Origin: Pseudoprimorskyibacter insulae
Lineage (GTDB): Bacteria; Pseudomonadota; Alphaproteobacteria; Rhodobacterales; Rhodobacteraceae
Length of the DNA: 64,000 bases
Assembly (NCBI RefSeq): GCF_900302505.1
Contig: NZ_OMOJ01000006.1
Location: 1-64,000, forward strand
Direction: 5' to 3'
Positions within the stretch are counted from its first letter, which is position 1. Every line of letters begins with the position of its first letter. Made by a program: the position numbers and the translations under genes. Under the pieces are notes generated by a model. It was not told where the DNA came from, searched no databases, and saw only the letters and a list, made by a program, of their open reading frames with translations. Positions 28,936 through 38,291 of the stretch are shown here, one piece after another.

Positions 28936-30357
28936 ATGTCGGAGACCATCTTTCAGCCCTTTGAAACCACGCTTGATCGTGATGCGACCCAGCGTCTGCT
29001 TCGGCAGACCCTTGATGGGGCCGAGGACGGAGAGTTGTTTCTGGAACGCCGCCGATCCGAGGTTCTGAGCTTCGATGATGGCCGGATTCGGACCGCCAGT
29101 TACGACGCGTCCGAAGGATTCGGCCTGCGGGCCGTGAAAGGCGAGGTGGCCGGTTACGCCCATTCCACCGAGATATCCGAGGCGTCTATTCGCCGTGCAG
29201 CCGATACCGCGCGACTGGCAGTTGGCGATGGCGGCGGCGTGATGGCCCCCGCGCCCAAGGCGACGAACACACGACTATATACAGACGCCGATCCGATCTC
29301 GGGTCATGCCTTTCCCGTGAAGGTCGAAACCCTGCGTGAGATCGACGCCTTCCTGCGTGATCTGGATCGCCGGGTCGTTCAGGTGACGGCGACCATTGCG
29401 GCGTCGTTGCAAGAGGTGGTGATCCTGCGGGCCGACGGCACGCTTGTGTCCGATACCCGCCCGATGACGCGGGTCAATGTGGGCGTGATCGTCGAACAGG
29501 ATGGTCGCCGGGAATCTGGGAATGCGGGCGGCGGTGGCCGGGTGAGCCTTGACGGTTTGCTTGATCCGCAGGATTGGCAGGCCAAAGCGCGGGAAGCGCT
29601 GCGCATCGCGCTGGTGAACCTTGACGCCGTTCCCGCCCCTGCAGGCGTGATGGATGTGGTGATGGGGCCGGGTTGGCCCGGTATCTTGCTCCATGAGGCT
29701 GTGGGCCACGGGCTGGAAGGTGATTTCAATCGCAAAGGCTCCTCTGCGTTTGCCGGATTGCTGGGCAAGCAGGTGGCCGCGAAAGGCGTGACCGTGTTGG
29801 ATGATGGCACGATCCCGGATCGCCGCGGCTCGATCACGGTCGATGATGAAGGCACGCCTTCGGGCAAGAACGTCCTGATTGAAGACGGCATTTTGGTTGG
29901 CTTCATGCAAGATCGCCAGAATGCGCGCCTTATGGGTGTGGAGCCTACGGGCAACGGGCGGCGGGAAAGCTATGCGCATATTCCTATGCCGCGCATGACC
30001 AACACATACATGATGGGCGGCAATGCCACGCCCGAAGAATTGCTGGGCGACCTGCGCGACGGGATTTACGCTGTGGGCTTTGGCGGCGGGCAGGTGGATA
30101 TCACCAACGGCAAGTTCGTCTTTTCCTGCACCGAGGCGTACCGCGTGAAGAACGGCAAGATCGAAGCCCCGGTCAAAGGGGCTACCTTGATCGGTGACGG
30201 TGCGCAGGCGCTCAATCAGGTCAAGGCGCTGGCCAATGACATGCAGCTTGATCCCGGTATGGGCAACTGCGGCAAGGCCGGGCAGTGGGTGCCTGTGGGG
30301 GTCGGTCAGCCGACAACCTTGATCGGCGGGCTGACAGTTGGCGGGGCGCAAGTATAA
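28936..30357 (+). CDS. tldD: Metalloprotease TldD
   Basis: This 473-residue protein is the TldD subunit of the TldD/TldE zinc protease. The metal motif is HEAVGHGLEGD (HExxxH) near residue 255, with the distal C-terminal cysteine in the FVFSCTEAYRVKNG segment. It degrades unfolded or leader peptides. The partner tldE is not in the window. It is divergent from ctaC, with a perfect FNR-type box in front. Confidence 0.93.
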   Translation: MSETIFQPFETTLDRDATQRLLRQTLDGAEDGELFLERRRSEVLSFDDGRIRTASYDASEGFGLRAVKGEVAGYAHSTEISEASIRRAADTARLAVGDGGGVMAPAPKATNTRLYTDADPISGHAFPVKVETLREIDAFLRDLDRRVVQVTATIAASLQEVVILRADGTLVSDTRPMTRVNVGVIVEQDGRRESGNAGGGGRVSLDGLLDPQDWQAKAREALRIALVNLDAVPAPAGVMDVVMGPGWPGILLHEAVGHGLEGDFNRKGSSAFAGLLGKQVAAKGVTVLDDGTIPDRRGSITVDDEGTPSGKNVLIEDGILVGFMQDRQNARLMGVEPTGNGRRESYAHIPMPRMTNTYMMGGNATPEELLGDLRDGIYAVGFGGGQVDITNGKFVFSCTEAYRVKNGKIEAPVKGATLIGDGAQALNQVKALANDMQLDPGMGNCGKAGQWVPVGVGQPTTLIGGLTVGGAQV

Positions 30358-30449
30358 AGGTGAAAAAAGGTTGACAGCCCCGGCCGCGGTTTACTCTCCG
30401 TTAACCGAGTGCGGTCTACACCTGTTCTCAGCAAGCAGGCGGGGCCACG

Positions 30450-31592
30450 ATGACCGAGGACAATTTTTCTTCCACTCACCCCCTACTCCCACCCACCACG
30501 GAAGATGTTCGCATTTCGTGGCTCCGTCTCTTGCGCTCGTACCGTGTTGGTATATCGACGTTTTATCGTCTCATGGCCGAACATGGCAGCGCGGATGCCG
30601 CGCTGTCGGCCTTGCCGGTCGTGGCCAGCGGGGCAGGGGTGAAAGACTACAAACCCTGTTCGCTGGCCTCGGCGCGGCGTGAATATGAAGACGGGCACCG
30701 CGCTGGGGCGCGTTTGGTTTTTCGCGGGCAGGCGGATTATCCTGCGGCGTTGAATGATGTGCCCGATGCGCCGCCGTTCTTCTGGGCACTCGGTGATCTG
30801 TCGCTGCTGCAAAAGCCGATGATCGCCTTGGTCGGGGCGCGAAACGCATCGTCTCTGGGCACGCGCATGGCCCGCAAACTGGCGGCGGATCTTGGGCAGG
30901 CGGGCTATGTCGTGGTGTCAGGTCTGGCGCGGGGCATTGATGCGGCGGCCCATCGCGGCGCGTTGGACACAGGCACCATCGCTGTGCAGGCGGGCGGGGT
31001 CGATGTGATCTATCCGCAGGAAAACGCACCCTTGACCGATGAAATCGCGGCGCAGGGGCTGCGATTGTCTGAGCAGGCCATTGGATTGCAACCGCAAGCG
31101 CGGCACTTTCCCATCCGCAATCGCATCATTTCCGGCCTGTCGCAGGCCTTGGTCGTGGTTGAGGCGGCGGCGCGGTCTGGCTCGCTTATCACCGCGCGAT
31201 GCGCTTTGGATCAGGGGCGCGATGTGCTGGCGGTTCCGGGCCATCCCTTTGATGCCCGCGCAGGCGGCTGCAATATGCTAATCCGCGATGGCGCCAGACT
31301 GGTGCGCGGGGCCGAAGACGTGATTGAGGCGCTGTTGCCCATCGCGCCGCAGCAACAAGACGAATTGCCGTTGCCTGACCCCGATCCAGTGCGCCCGCAG
31401 CGCAACCTGCGTGAAACTGCGGCCTTGCACCGCCAGATCCTGGATCGGCTTGGCCCTTCGCCGCTGTCCGAGGATCAGCTGTTGCGCGACTTGGGTCAGC
31501 GTGCCGATGACGTCGCCCCGGCGCTGACATCGCTCGAACTGGACGGTCAGATCACTCGAATGGCCGGCGGTTTGGTGGCGCGGGCGGGATAG
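30450..31592 (+). CDS. dprA: DNA-processing protein DprA
   Basis: This 380-residue protein loads RecA on incoming single-stranded DNA during transformation. The Rossmann-like DprA domain (about 95-300) contains ALVGARNASSLGTRMA, VVSGLARGIDAAAHRGAL, FPIRNRIISGL and EAAARSGSLITA, all family hallmarks. A C-terminal winged-helix region follows (about 315-380). It lies 92 bases after tldD and upstream of topA, a common bacterial arrangement. Confidence 0.94.
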   Translation: MTEDNFSSTHPLLPPTTEDVRISWLRLLRSYRVGISTFYRLMAEHGSADAALSALPVVASGAGVKDYKPCSLASARREYEDGHRAGARLVFRGQADYPAALNDVPDAPPFFWALGDLSLLQKPMIALVGARNASSLGTRMARKLAADLGQAGYVVVSGLARGIDAAAHRGALDTGTIAVQAGGVDVIYPQENAPLTDEIAAQGLRLSEQAIGLQPQARHFPIRNRIISGLSQALVVVEAAARSGSLITARCALDQGRDVLAVPGHPFDARAGGCNMLIRDGARLVRGAEDVIEALLPIAPQQQDELPLPDPDPVRPQRNLRETAALHRQILDRLGPSPLSEDQLLRDLGQRADDVAPALTSLELDGQITRMAGGLVARAG

Positions 31593-31753
31593 GCGCAACA
31601 GGCCGAAAACGGGCGATCATTTTCGCGCCGTTGTGATGATTTTGGGCGTCATTTTCCCTGTGCGGCATCAAGCAGATTGACATTTCCCCCTTGCACACCA
31701 CATTTTGCGCCGCCATACGCCAAAGCAATTTGTTTCCCAGAGGTGTGCCACGA

Positions 31754-34333
31754 ATGCCCGTCGTCGTTGTCGAATCCCCGGCCAAAGCCAAGACAATCAA
31801 CAAATATCTGGGGTCCGATTACACGGTTCTGGCTTCCTATGGCCATGTCCGTGACCTGCCGCCGAAAGACGGATCCGTTGATACGGAACATGATTTTGAG
31901 ATGACTTGGGAAGTGGCGAACGACAGCCGCAAACATGTCAAAGCCATTGCCGACGCGTTGAAAGACGACGACACGCTGATCCTGGCAACTGACCCTGATC
32001 GCGAAGGCGAGGCGATTTCCTGGCATCTCAAAGAGGCGCTGACCAAACGCCGGTCGATCAAGAAGACCACCGATGTAAAACGCGTGACGTTCAACGCCAT
32101 CACCAAGGCCGCCGTGACCGAAGCGATGCAGAACCCACGTGATATCGACGTGCCGCTGGTTGATGCCTATCTGGCGCGCCGCGCGCTCGATTATCTGGTG
32201 GGGTTCAACCTCAGCCCCGTGTTGTGGCGCAAACTGCCGGGCGCACGGTCGGCGGGCCGGGTGCAGTCGGTCTGCCTGCGCTTGATCGTTGAGCGCGAGA
32301 TGGAAATCGAGGCGTTTAAAGCCCGCGAATACTGGTCGGTCAAGGCGCTGCTGGGCACCCCGCGCGGCCAAGAATATGAGGCGCGAATGGTCAGTCTGGC
32401 GGGCAAAAAGCTGGACCGCTACGACCTTGAGAATGAAACGCAGGCCGAACTGGCCGTGCAGGCGATCAAAAGCCGCGATCTGACCGTTCAGTCGGTTGAG
32501 GCGAAACCGGCCAGCCGCAACCCCTCGGCGCCGTTCATGACCTCGACCCTGCAACAAGAGGCCAGCCGCAAATTCGGTATGGGCGCACGTCAGTGTATGA
32601 ACGCCGCGCAGCGTCTCTATGAGGCGGGGCACATCACCTATATGCGAACCGACGGCATCGACATGGCGCCTGAGGCTGTGTCGGAAGCACGCGATGCAAT
32701 CAAGGACCGGTTTGGCGCGGAGTACGTGCCTTCCAGCCCGCGGATTTATAAGAACAAGGCGAAGAATGCGCAGGAAGCGCACGAATGTATTCGCCCGACC
32801 GATATGACCAAGGACGCAGGCGCGTTGAAGCTGTCTGAAGACGATCAGCGCAAGCTTTATGATCTGATCTGGAAGCGGACGCTGGCCTGCCAGATGGAAG
32901 GCGCACGTCTGGAACGGACCACGGTTGAGATCGGCAGCAAAGACGGTCAGGTCGGCCTGCGGGCCACCGGTCAGGTCGTGTTGTTTGACGGGTTCCTGCG
33001 CGTCTACGAAGAAGGCCGCGACGATGTGGTGGACGATGATGACAAGCGTCTGCCGCAGGTGATGGAGGGTGAAAAGGCCGACAAGCGCGGCATCACCCCC
33101 GAACAGCATTTCACTCAGCCGCCGCCCCGTTATACCGAGGCGACGCTGGTCAAAAAGATGGAAGAGCTGGGCATTGGCCGCCCGTCGACCTATGCAAGCG
33201 TCATCACCACGATCCAGGACCGCGAATACGTCCGCAAGGACAAGAACCGCCTGTTCCCCGAAGATAAGGGCCGGATCGTTACGATTTTCCTGCTGAACTT
33301 CTTTAAGCGCTATGTGGAATATGATTTCACCGCCGCGCTAGAGGATGAGCTTGATCACGTCTCGGCGGGCGAGTCTGACTATAAGGAATTGCTGGGTCGC
33401 TTCTGGCGCGATTTCAGCGCCGCGATTTCCGAAACCTCTGAATTGCGCATCACCGAAGTGCTTGATGTGCTGGATGAGGCGCTGGCACCGCAGCTTTATC
33501 CGCCGCGCGAAGATGGGTCTGACCCGCGCACCTGTCCGAAATGCGGGGCGGGGCAGCTTCATCTGAAAACCTCGCGCACAGGCGGGTTTGTCGGCTGTGG
33601 CAACTACCCCGAATGCACCTACACCCGCCCGATCGCCGGGGAAGGCGCGGATGGGGATGAACGCCTTCTGGGCGATGATCAAGGCGATGAGATCTGGCTG
33701 AAAGCCGGTCGTTTCGGCCCCTATGTCCAGCGCGGCGAAGCCACGCCTGAGAACAAGAAACCGCCACGGGCATCCTTGCCGCGTGGCTGGTCCAAGGATG
33801 ACATGGATCTGGAAAAGGCGCTGGTTCTGCTAAGCCTGCCACGCCAGATCGGCGATCACCCCGAAGGTGGGATGATCAGTTCGAACTTTGGCCGCTTTGG
33901 CCCCTATCTGATGCACCAGCTGCCGGATGAGGAAAAGCCTGTCTATGCCAACCTCAAAGATCCGAACGACGTGTTTGAGATCGGCATGAACCGCGCGGTT
34001 GAATTGCTGGCCGAAAAGCGCGCTAACCCGCGCGGGCGTCGTGGCGGGGCTTCCGCCAAGCCATTGGTGGAATTGGGCGAACATCCCAGCGAAGGCGGGC
34101 CGGTCAATATTCTGGATGGACGCTACGGCGCCTATGTCAAATGGGGCAAGGTCAATGCGACCATCCCCAAAGACACCGAACCCAAAGACGTGACCATGGA
34201 CATGGCGGTTGCGTTGATCGCGGAAAAGGCGGGCAAATCAGGTGGTAAAAAGGCCGCCGCGAAAAAGCCTGCGGCCAAGAAGACCGCCGCCAAGAAAAAG
34301 GCACCGGCCAAGAAGAAAGCGCCCGACGCGTAA
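31754..34333 (+). CDS. topA: DNA topoisomerase I
   Basis: This 859-residue type IA topoisomerase relaxes negative supercoils. From the start: a Toprim domain (VVVESPAKAKTINKYLG, DPDREGEAISWHL), the catalytic Y296 in HITYMRTDGI, a four-Cys zinc finger near residue 593 (CPKCGAG and CGNYPEC), several C-terminal repeats beginning KAGRFGPYVQRG, and a lysine/alanine-rich tail. ATG 31754 fits the family N-terminus; the upstream ATG at 31691 adds unrelated residues. TTGACA at 31678-31683 is a possible -35. Confidence 0.96.
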   Translation: MPVVVVESPAKAKTINKYLGSDYTVLASYGHVRDLPPKDGSVDTEHDFEMTWEVANDSRKHVKAIADALKDDDTLILATDPDREGEAISWHLKEALTKRRSIKKTTDVKRVTFNAITKAAVTEAMQNPRDIDVPLVDAYLARRALDYLVGFNLSPVLWRKLPGARSAGRVQSVCLRLIVEREMEIEAFKAREYWSVKALLGTPRGQEYEARMVSLAGKKLDRYDLENETQAELAVQAIKSRDLTVQSVEAKPASRNPSAPFMTSTLQQEASRKFGMGARQCMNAAQRLYEAGHITYMRTDGIDMAPEAVSEARDAIKDRFGAEYVPSSPRIYKNKAKNAQEAHECIRPTDMTKDAGALKLSEDDQRKLYDLIWKRTLACQMEGARLERTTVEIGSKDGQVGLRATGQVVLFDGFLRVYEEGRDDVVDDDDKRLPQVMEGEKADKRGITPEQHFTQPPPRYTEATLVKKMEELGIGRPSTYASVITTIQDREYVRKDKNRLFPEDKGRIVTIFLLNFFKRYVEYDFTAALEDELDHVSAGESDYKELLGRFWRDFSAAISETSELRITEVLDVLDEALAPQLYPPREDGSDPRTCPKCGAGQLHLKTSRTGGFVGCGNYPECTYTRPIAGEGADGDERLLGDDQGDEIWLKAGRFGPYVQRGEATPENKKPPRASLPRGWSKDDMDLEKALVLLSLPRQIGDHPEGGMISSNFGRFGPYLMHQLPDEEKPVYANLKDPNDVFEIGMNRAVELLAEKRANPRGRRGGASAKPLVELGEHPSEGGPVNILDGRYGAYVKWGKVNATIPKDTEPKDVTMDMAVALIAEKAGKSGGKKAAAKKPAAKKTAAKKKAPAKKKAPDA

Positions 34334-34396
34334 GCGATTCTCGCATTGTGGTGCAAGTGTATCGCAATGTGGATCGCAGGGCTGGCCGAAAAGGGC

Positions 34397-34420
34397 GGGA
34401 TACGTAGTTTTACGTATCCC
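34397..34420. repeat. Inverted repeat after topA
   Basis: GGGATACGTA and TACGTATCCC form a 10-bp stem around GTTT. It lies 64 bases after the topA stop. There is no strong T run on either side, so it may be an imperfect terminator or a protein site. Confidence 0.55.
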
Positions 34421-34462
34421 CCGTTTGTAACAATATAACTTTATGAATTTAAATAGATATTT

Positions 34463-34481
34463 CGCCCGCAAAGAACGGGCG
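34463..34481. repeat. Second inverted repeat between topA and scoA
   Basis: CGCCCG and CGGGCG pair around CAAAGAA. Between this and the first repeat lies an unusually AT-rich stretch (about 34427-34462). Together they mark the boundary between topA and the CoA transferase operon; the scoA promoter may lie downstream of here, but no clear pair was seen. Confidence 0.4.
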
Positions 34482-34586
34482 TGCTTACGTTAGCGCCAAC
34501 GTCTGCGCCGCGATGCGGCATCTCCGTTGACTCCCCCTGCGGCAATCTGCACAACTCCGCCAATCCAAGGGATCAGGAGAGATTTC

Positions 34587-35291
34587 ATGAAGAAGGTTTA
34601 CGGCTCGGCGGCCGAAGCGCTGGACGGCCTGCTGCACGACGGCATGTTGATTGCCGCTGGCGGCTTTGGCTTGTGCGGCATCCCCGAATTGCTGCTTGAG
34701 GCGATCAAGCAGGCAGGCACCAAGGATCTGACGTTCGCGTCGAACAACGCAGGTGTGGACGATTTCGGGATCGGCATTCTGCTTCAGACCAAGCAGGTCA
34801 AAAAGATGATCTCGTCCTATGTGGGTGAGAACGCGGAATTCATGCGTCAGTACCTGTCGGGCGAGCTTGAGCTGGAATTCAACCCCCAAGGCACACTGGC
34901 CGAACGTATGCGCGCCGGCGGCGCTGGCATTCCGGGCTTCTACACCAAAACCGGTGTGGGCACCGTGATTGCCGAGGGCAAAGAGCACAAAGAGTTCAAC
35001 GGCCAGACGTATATCCTCGAAGAGGGTCTGTTTGCCGATCTGGCGATTGTGAAAGCGTGGAAAGCCGACGAAACCGGCAACCTCGTGTTCCGCAAAACCG
35101 CCCGTAACTTCAACGCCCCCGCCGCGACCTGCGGCAAGGTCTGCGTAGTCGAAGTGGAAGAGATCGTTCCGGCGGGTTCGCTCGACCCTGATCACATTCA
35201 CCTGCCGGGCATCTATGTGCACCGGATCATCAAAGGTGCGCACGAAAAGCGTATCGAACAGCGCACCGTCCGCAAGCGGGAGAATGCATAA
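34587..35291 (+). CDS. scoA: 3-oxoacid CoA-transferase subunit A
   Basis: This 234-residue CoA transferase family I alpha subunit moves CoA between succinyl-CoA and acetoacetate. [12 protein letters not shown] is the N-terminal oxyanion/glycine motif, and [16 protein letters not shown] with [19 protein letters not shown] is characteristic. ATG 34587 follows AGGAGA at good spacing; the earlier ATG at 34527 lacks one. The stop shares a base with the scoB start. It probably works in ketone-body or polyhydroxybutyrate use. Confidence 0.93.
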   Translation: MKKVYGSAAEALDGLLHDGMLIAAGGFGLCGIPELLLEAIKQAGTKDLTFASNNAGVDDFGIGILLQTKQVKKMISSYVGENAEFMRQYLSGELELEFNPQGTLAERMRAGGAGIPGFYTKTGVGTVIAEGKEHKEFNGQTYILEEGLFADLAIVKAWKADETGNLVFRKTARNFNAPAATCGKVCVVEVEEIVPAGSLDPDHIHLPGIYVHRIIKGAHEKRIEQRTVRKRENA

Positions 35292-35917
35292 TGCCCTGGG
35301 ATCGTAACCAAATGGCGGCCCGCGCCGCGCAAGAACTGCAAGACGGTTGGTATGTGAACCTTGGCATCGGTATTCCGACGTTGGTGTCGAACTACATCCC
35401 CGAGGGGATCACGGTGACGCTTCAGTCGGAAAACGGCATGCTGGGCATGGGCCCGTTCCCCTATGAGGGCGACGAGGACGCAGACCTGATCAACGCAGGC
35501 AAGCAGACCATCACCGAACTGCCGCACTCGGCCTATTTCGATAGCGCACAGTCCTTTGCGATGATCCGTGGTGGCAAGATTGCCATGGCGATCCTGGGCG
35601 CGATGGAAGTGGCTGAAAACGGCGATCTGGCGAACTGGATGATCCCCGGCAAGCTGGTCAAAGGCATGGGCGGCGCAATGGATCTGGTGGCCGGTGTTGG
35701 CCGCGTGGTTGTTGTGATGGACCACACCAACAAGCATGGCGAATCCAAAGTGCTGAAGGAATGCACCCTGCCGCTGACCGGTCAGGCTGTGGTTGACCGC
35801 ATCATCACCAACCTTGGTGTGATGGACGTGGTCGAAGGCGGCTTGAAGCTGGTGGAACTGGCCGATGGTGTGACCGAGGAAGAATTCCGCGCCGCGACTG
35901 AGGCGACGCTGGTTTAA
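35291..35917 (+). CDS. scoB: 3-oxoacid CoA-transferase subunit B
   Basis: This 208-residue beta subunit carries the catalytic glutamate in [14 protein letters not shown] (the SENG motif). It begins at the last base of scoA, so the pair is coupled. A terminator follows within 50 bases. Confidence 0.95.
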   Translation: MPWDRNQMAARAAQELQDGWYVNLGIGIPTLVSNYIPEGITVTLQSENGMLGMGPFPYEGDEDADLINAGKQTITELPHSAYFDSAQSFAMIRGGKIAMAILGAMEVAENGDLANWMIPGKLVKGMGGAMDLVAGVGRVVVVMDHTNKHGESKVLKECTLPLTGQAVVDRIITNLGVMDVVEGGLKLVELADGVTEEEFRAATEATLV

Positions 35918-35944
35918 TCTTCGGATCGACCAACAAAAGATTTG

Positions 35945-35967
35945 GGGGGCCACGCGGCCCCCTTTTT
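35945..35967 (+). terminator. Terminator after scoB
   Basis: GGGGGCC and GGCCCCC form a 7-bp stem around ACGC, followed by TTTTT. It lies 28 bases after the scoB stop and just before the converging apt stop. Confidence 0.9.
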
Positions 35968-35969
35968 CG

Positions 35970-36503
35970 TTACAGCCCGTCGTATTGGCACAGGACGTGG
36001 ATGTCGAAACCCATCGCCTCTAGCCGCGCACGGCCGCCAAGTTCGGGCAGATCGACGATAAAGGCGCAGCCGATGATTTCGCCGCCCAGTTGTTCGACCA
36101 GTTTGATGCCCGCCTCGGCGGTGCCGCCGGTGGCCAGAAGATCGTCAACGATCAACACCCGTTCGCCCGGCTGAATGGCGTCGTCATGCAATTCGACCTC
36201 GGCCTCGCCATATTCGAGCGAATATTTCTGGCTGATGGTCTTGCCCGGCAGTTTGCCTTTCTTGCGGACGGGCACAAAGCCCGCGCTAAGTTGGTGCGCA
36301 ACCGCGCCGCCAAGGATAAAGCCGCGTGCCTCTAGCCCCACGACCTTGTCAAACCGCACACCCGCATAGGGGTGCAGCAATTGGTCAATCGCCATGCGAA
36401 ACCCGCGCGGATCCGCAAAAAGCGTGGTCACATCGCGGAACATGATCCCTTCATGGGGAAAGTCGGGGATGGTGCGGATATAGTCTTGTACGGTCTTGGT
36501 CAT
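35970..36503 (-). CDS. apt: Adenine phosphoribosyltransferase
   Basis: This 177-residue purine-salvage enzyme converts adenine and PRPP to AMP. The PRPP-binding motif is [14 protein letters not shown] near residue 121; [14 protein letters not shown] is the typical N-terminal segment. Length matches the family. It lies downstream of the LysE-type gene on the minus strand, 9 bases away. Confidence 0.95.
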   Translation of the reverse strand: MTKTVQDYIRTIPDFPHEGIMFRDVTTLFADPRGFRMAIDQLLHPYAGVRFDKVVGLEARGFILGGAVAHQLSAGFVPVRKKGKLPGKTISQKYSLEYGEAEVELHDDAIQPGERVLIVDDLLATGGTAEAGIKLVEQLGGEIIGCAFIVDLPELGGRARLEAMGFDIHVLCQYDGL

Positions 36504-36512
36504 GGCTTGTCC

Positions 36513-37136
36513 TTAGGTGGCGCGGCGCAACGTGGCTGTCAGCGCCCCCATGGCGATCAAAGCAGCCCCACCAATGCGGGTGATCCACGCAATGGCGATA
36601 GGCTTGGCGATCACACGGCGCAAACGGTCGGCGGCCAGCGCATAAGCCAGCGCGTTCAGGGTCGCAAGGGTGACGAAGGTGACGATCAGAGTGGCAAATT
36701 GCGGGAACAGCGGCGCATCGTGCTGCACGAACTGCGGCACGAAGGCGATAAAAAAGGCGATGGACTTGGGGTTGAGCGCGGTCACGACAACCGCGTGGCC
36801 ATAGACCCCGCGTGCGGTCACTTCGCGTTTCGGCACGCTAAGGCCCTTGGTCGGGGCCGAACGGATCAGCTTGACGCCCATGTAGATCAGATAGGCGGCC
36901 CCGATCCATTTCAGCGCCATGAATAGGGTCGCCGAGGTCATCACCAGCGCCCCAAGCCCCAGCAGCGACAGGGTCATGGCGACAAAGTCGCCGGTTGCCA
37001 CCCCCAGTGCCGAGGCCATTGCGACGGAACGGCCCTTGGACAGGGCATAGCTGAGAACCAGCAGGACCGTAGGGCCGGGGATCAGAAGGAGGGCGATGCT
37101 GGCGAGGCTAAAGGGAATCCAGAGGTCTAGCGTCAT
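36513..37136 (-). CDS. LysE/RhtB family amino-acid exporter
   Basis: This 207-residue, six-helix inner-membrane protein has the family start LWIPFSLASIALLLIPGPTV and the GVATGDFVAMT loop. LysE-type proteins export amino acids such as lysine or homoserine lactone; the substrate cannot be told. It precedes apt by 9 bases, and mtnP ends 109 bases upstream on the same strand. Confidence 0.85.
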   Translation of the reverse strand: MTLDLWIPFSLASIALLLIPGPTVLLVLSYALSKGRSVAMASALGVATGDFVAMTLSLLGLGALVMTSATLFMALKWIGAAYLIYMGVKLIRSAPTKGLSVPKREVTARGVYGHAVVVTALNPKSIAFFIAFVPQFVQHDAPLFPQFATLIVTFVTLATLNALAYALAADRLRRVIAKPIAIAWITRIGGAALIAMGALTATLRRAT

Positions 37137-37177
37137 GGGGTGATCTTTCGTGAGGAACGCCGCGGGGCGGTGTAAAT

Positions 37178-37220
37178 GGGGGGATTTTTTTTTGAGTATT
37201 TATGAGAAAGATGAAAGGGG
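37178..37220. repeat. Low-complexity intergenic element between mtnP and lysE-type gene
   Basis: A G run, a T run (nine Ts), then GAGTATTTATGAGAAAGATGAAAGGGG. I recall similar GAGTATTT...AAGATGAAAG sequences scattered between genes in roseobacter genomes, but could not count copies. No coding potential is seen. Confidence 0.35.
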
Positions 37221-37245
37221 GAAGGGCGGCGCGATCAGGGCCGCG

Positions 37246-38121
37246 TTAGGACAGAATGCGGCCTGCGATGGCATCCAGCTTGGCCAGCAGGGCCGGGTCG
37301 CGTTTGTCGGGGGCGGTCAGGATGGCGTATTCCAAGGCGCGATCGCAGCCATGCGGGCAGGGGTCGCGATCAGTGCCAAGCAGAGCGGGGAGACGAGAGA
37401 CCAAGGCGCGGCCTTTGTCTGCATTGCCCATCAGGGTTTTGATGATCTCGGTCACGTCGACCTCGCCGTGGTCGGGGTGCCAGCTGTCGTAATCGGTGAT
37501 CATCGCGACCGAGGCGTAGCAAAGCTCGGCCTCGCGGGCCAATTTCGCCTCGGGCATATTGGTCATGCCGATCACGTCGCAGCCCCAGCTTTCGCGGTAC
37601 ATCTTGGATTCGGCGAGGGTGGAAAACTGCGGGCCTTCCATCGCCAGATAGGTGCCGCCATTGTGCATGGTGATCCCGGCATCGCGCCCAGCCTCAAGGC
37701 AAGCCGCACCAAGACGGGGGCAGGTGGGGTGTGCGACGCTGACATGGGCGACGCAGCCGGTGCCGAAGAAGGATTTTTCCCGCGCGAAGGTGCGGTCGAT
37801 GAACTGATCCACCACCACGAAATCACCGGGGGCCATGTCTTCGCGGAAGGAGCCGCAAGCACTGATGGCGATTACATCGGTCACGCCCAGCCGTTTCAGC
37901 GCGTCGATATTCGCGCGGTAGGGCACGGTTGAGGGCGAATGCACATGGCCGCGCCCGTGACGGGGCAGGAATGCCATTGGCACGCCATTCAAAACGCCGG
38001 TCAGGATTTGGTCCGACGGGGCGCCCCAGGGCGTTTCGACGCTTTGCCACTGGGCATCCTTCAGCCCGTCGATCTCATACAGGCCCGAGCCGCCGATAAT
38101 GCCGATCATGGTTTTGGTCAT
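37246..38121 (-). CDS. mtnP: S-methyl-5'-thioadenosine phosphorylase
   Basis: This 291-residue PNP/MTAP-family enzyme cleaves methylthioadenosine to adenine and methylthioribose 1-phosphate in methionine salvage. IGIIGGSGLYEIDGL, RHGRGHVHSPS and YLAMEGPQFSTLAESKMYR with GMTNMPEAKLAREAE are diagnostic. The adenine it releases is the substrate of apt, two genes downstream on the same strand, which makes functional sense. Confidence 0.94.
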   Translation of the reverse strand: MTKTMIGIIGGSGLYEIDGLKDAQWQSVETPWGAPSDQILTGVLNGVPMAFLPRHGRGHVHSPSTVPYRANIDALKRLGVTDVIAISACGSFREDMAPGDFVVVDQFIDRTFAREKSFFGTGCVAHVSVAHPTCPRLGAACLEAGRDAGITMHNGGTYLAMEGPQFSTLAESKMYRESWGCDVIGMTNMPEAKLAREAELCYASVAMITDYDSWHPDHGEVDVTEIIKTLMGNADKGRALVSRLPALLGTDRDPCPHGCDRALEYAILTAPDKRDPALLAKLDAIAGRILS

Positions 38122-38291
38122 GCATGCCTCCTATTTGTTGCGATACTTGTGCCTGCCTGCGTGCGTCTGCGCAACGGCCCTGCACGATTGACGCGGTGAA
38201 ATTGACTGTGGCACCGCAAGTGGTGGCCTTTTGCGCGGCGGTGCAGTAGAGCAGGGCGATAGCGCGAACACTTTCCCTAAAAGGATCCGAT

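Noticed and set aside
31649-33109. 486-codon minus-strand open frame over topA
   Set aside because: It is a shadow of the topoisomerase gene, rich in His, Arg, Phe and Gln, with no recognisable protein.
38122-38291. Possible small gene or riboswitch between mtnP and sulP
   Set aside because: No open frame with a ribosome site and no recognisable SAM-riboswitch-like fold was found by eye.
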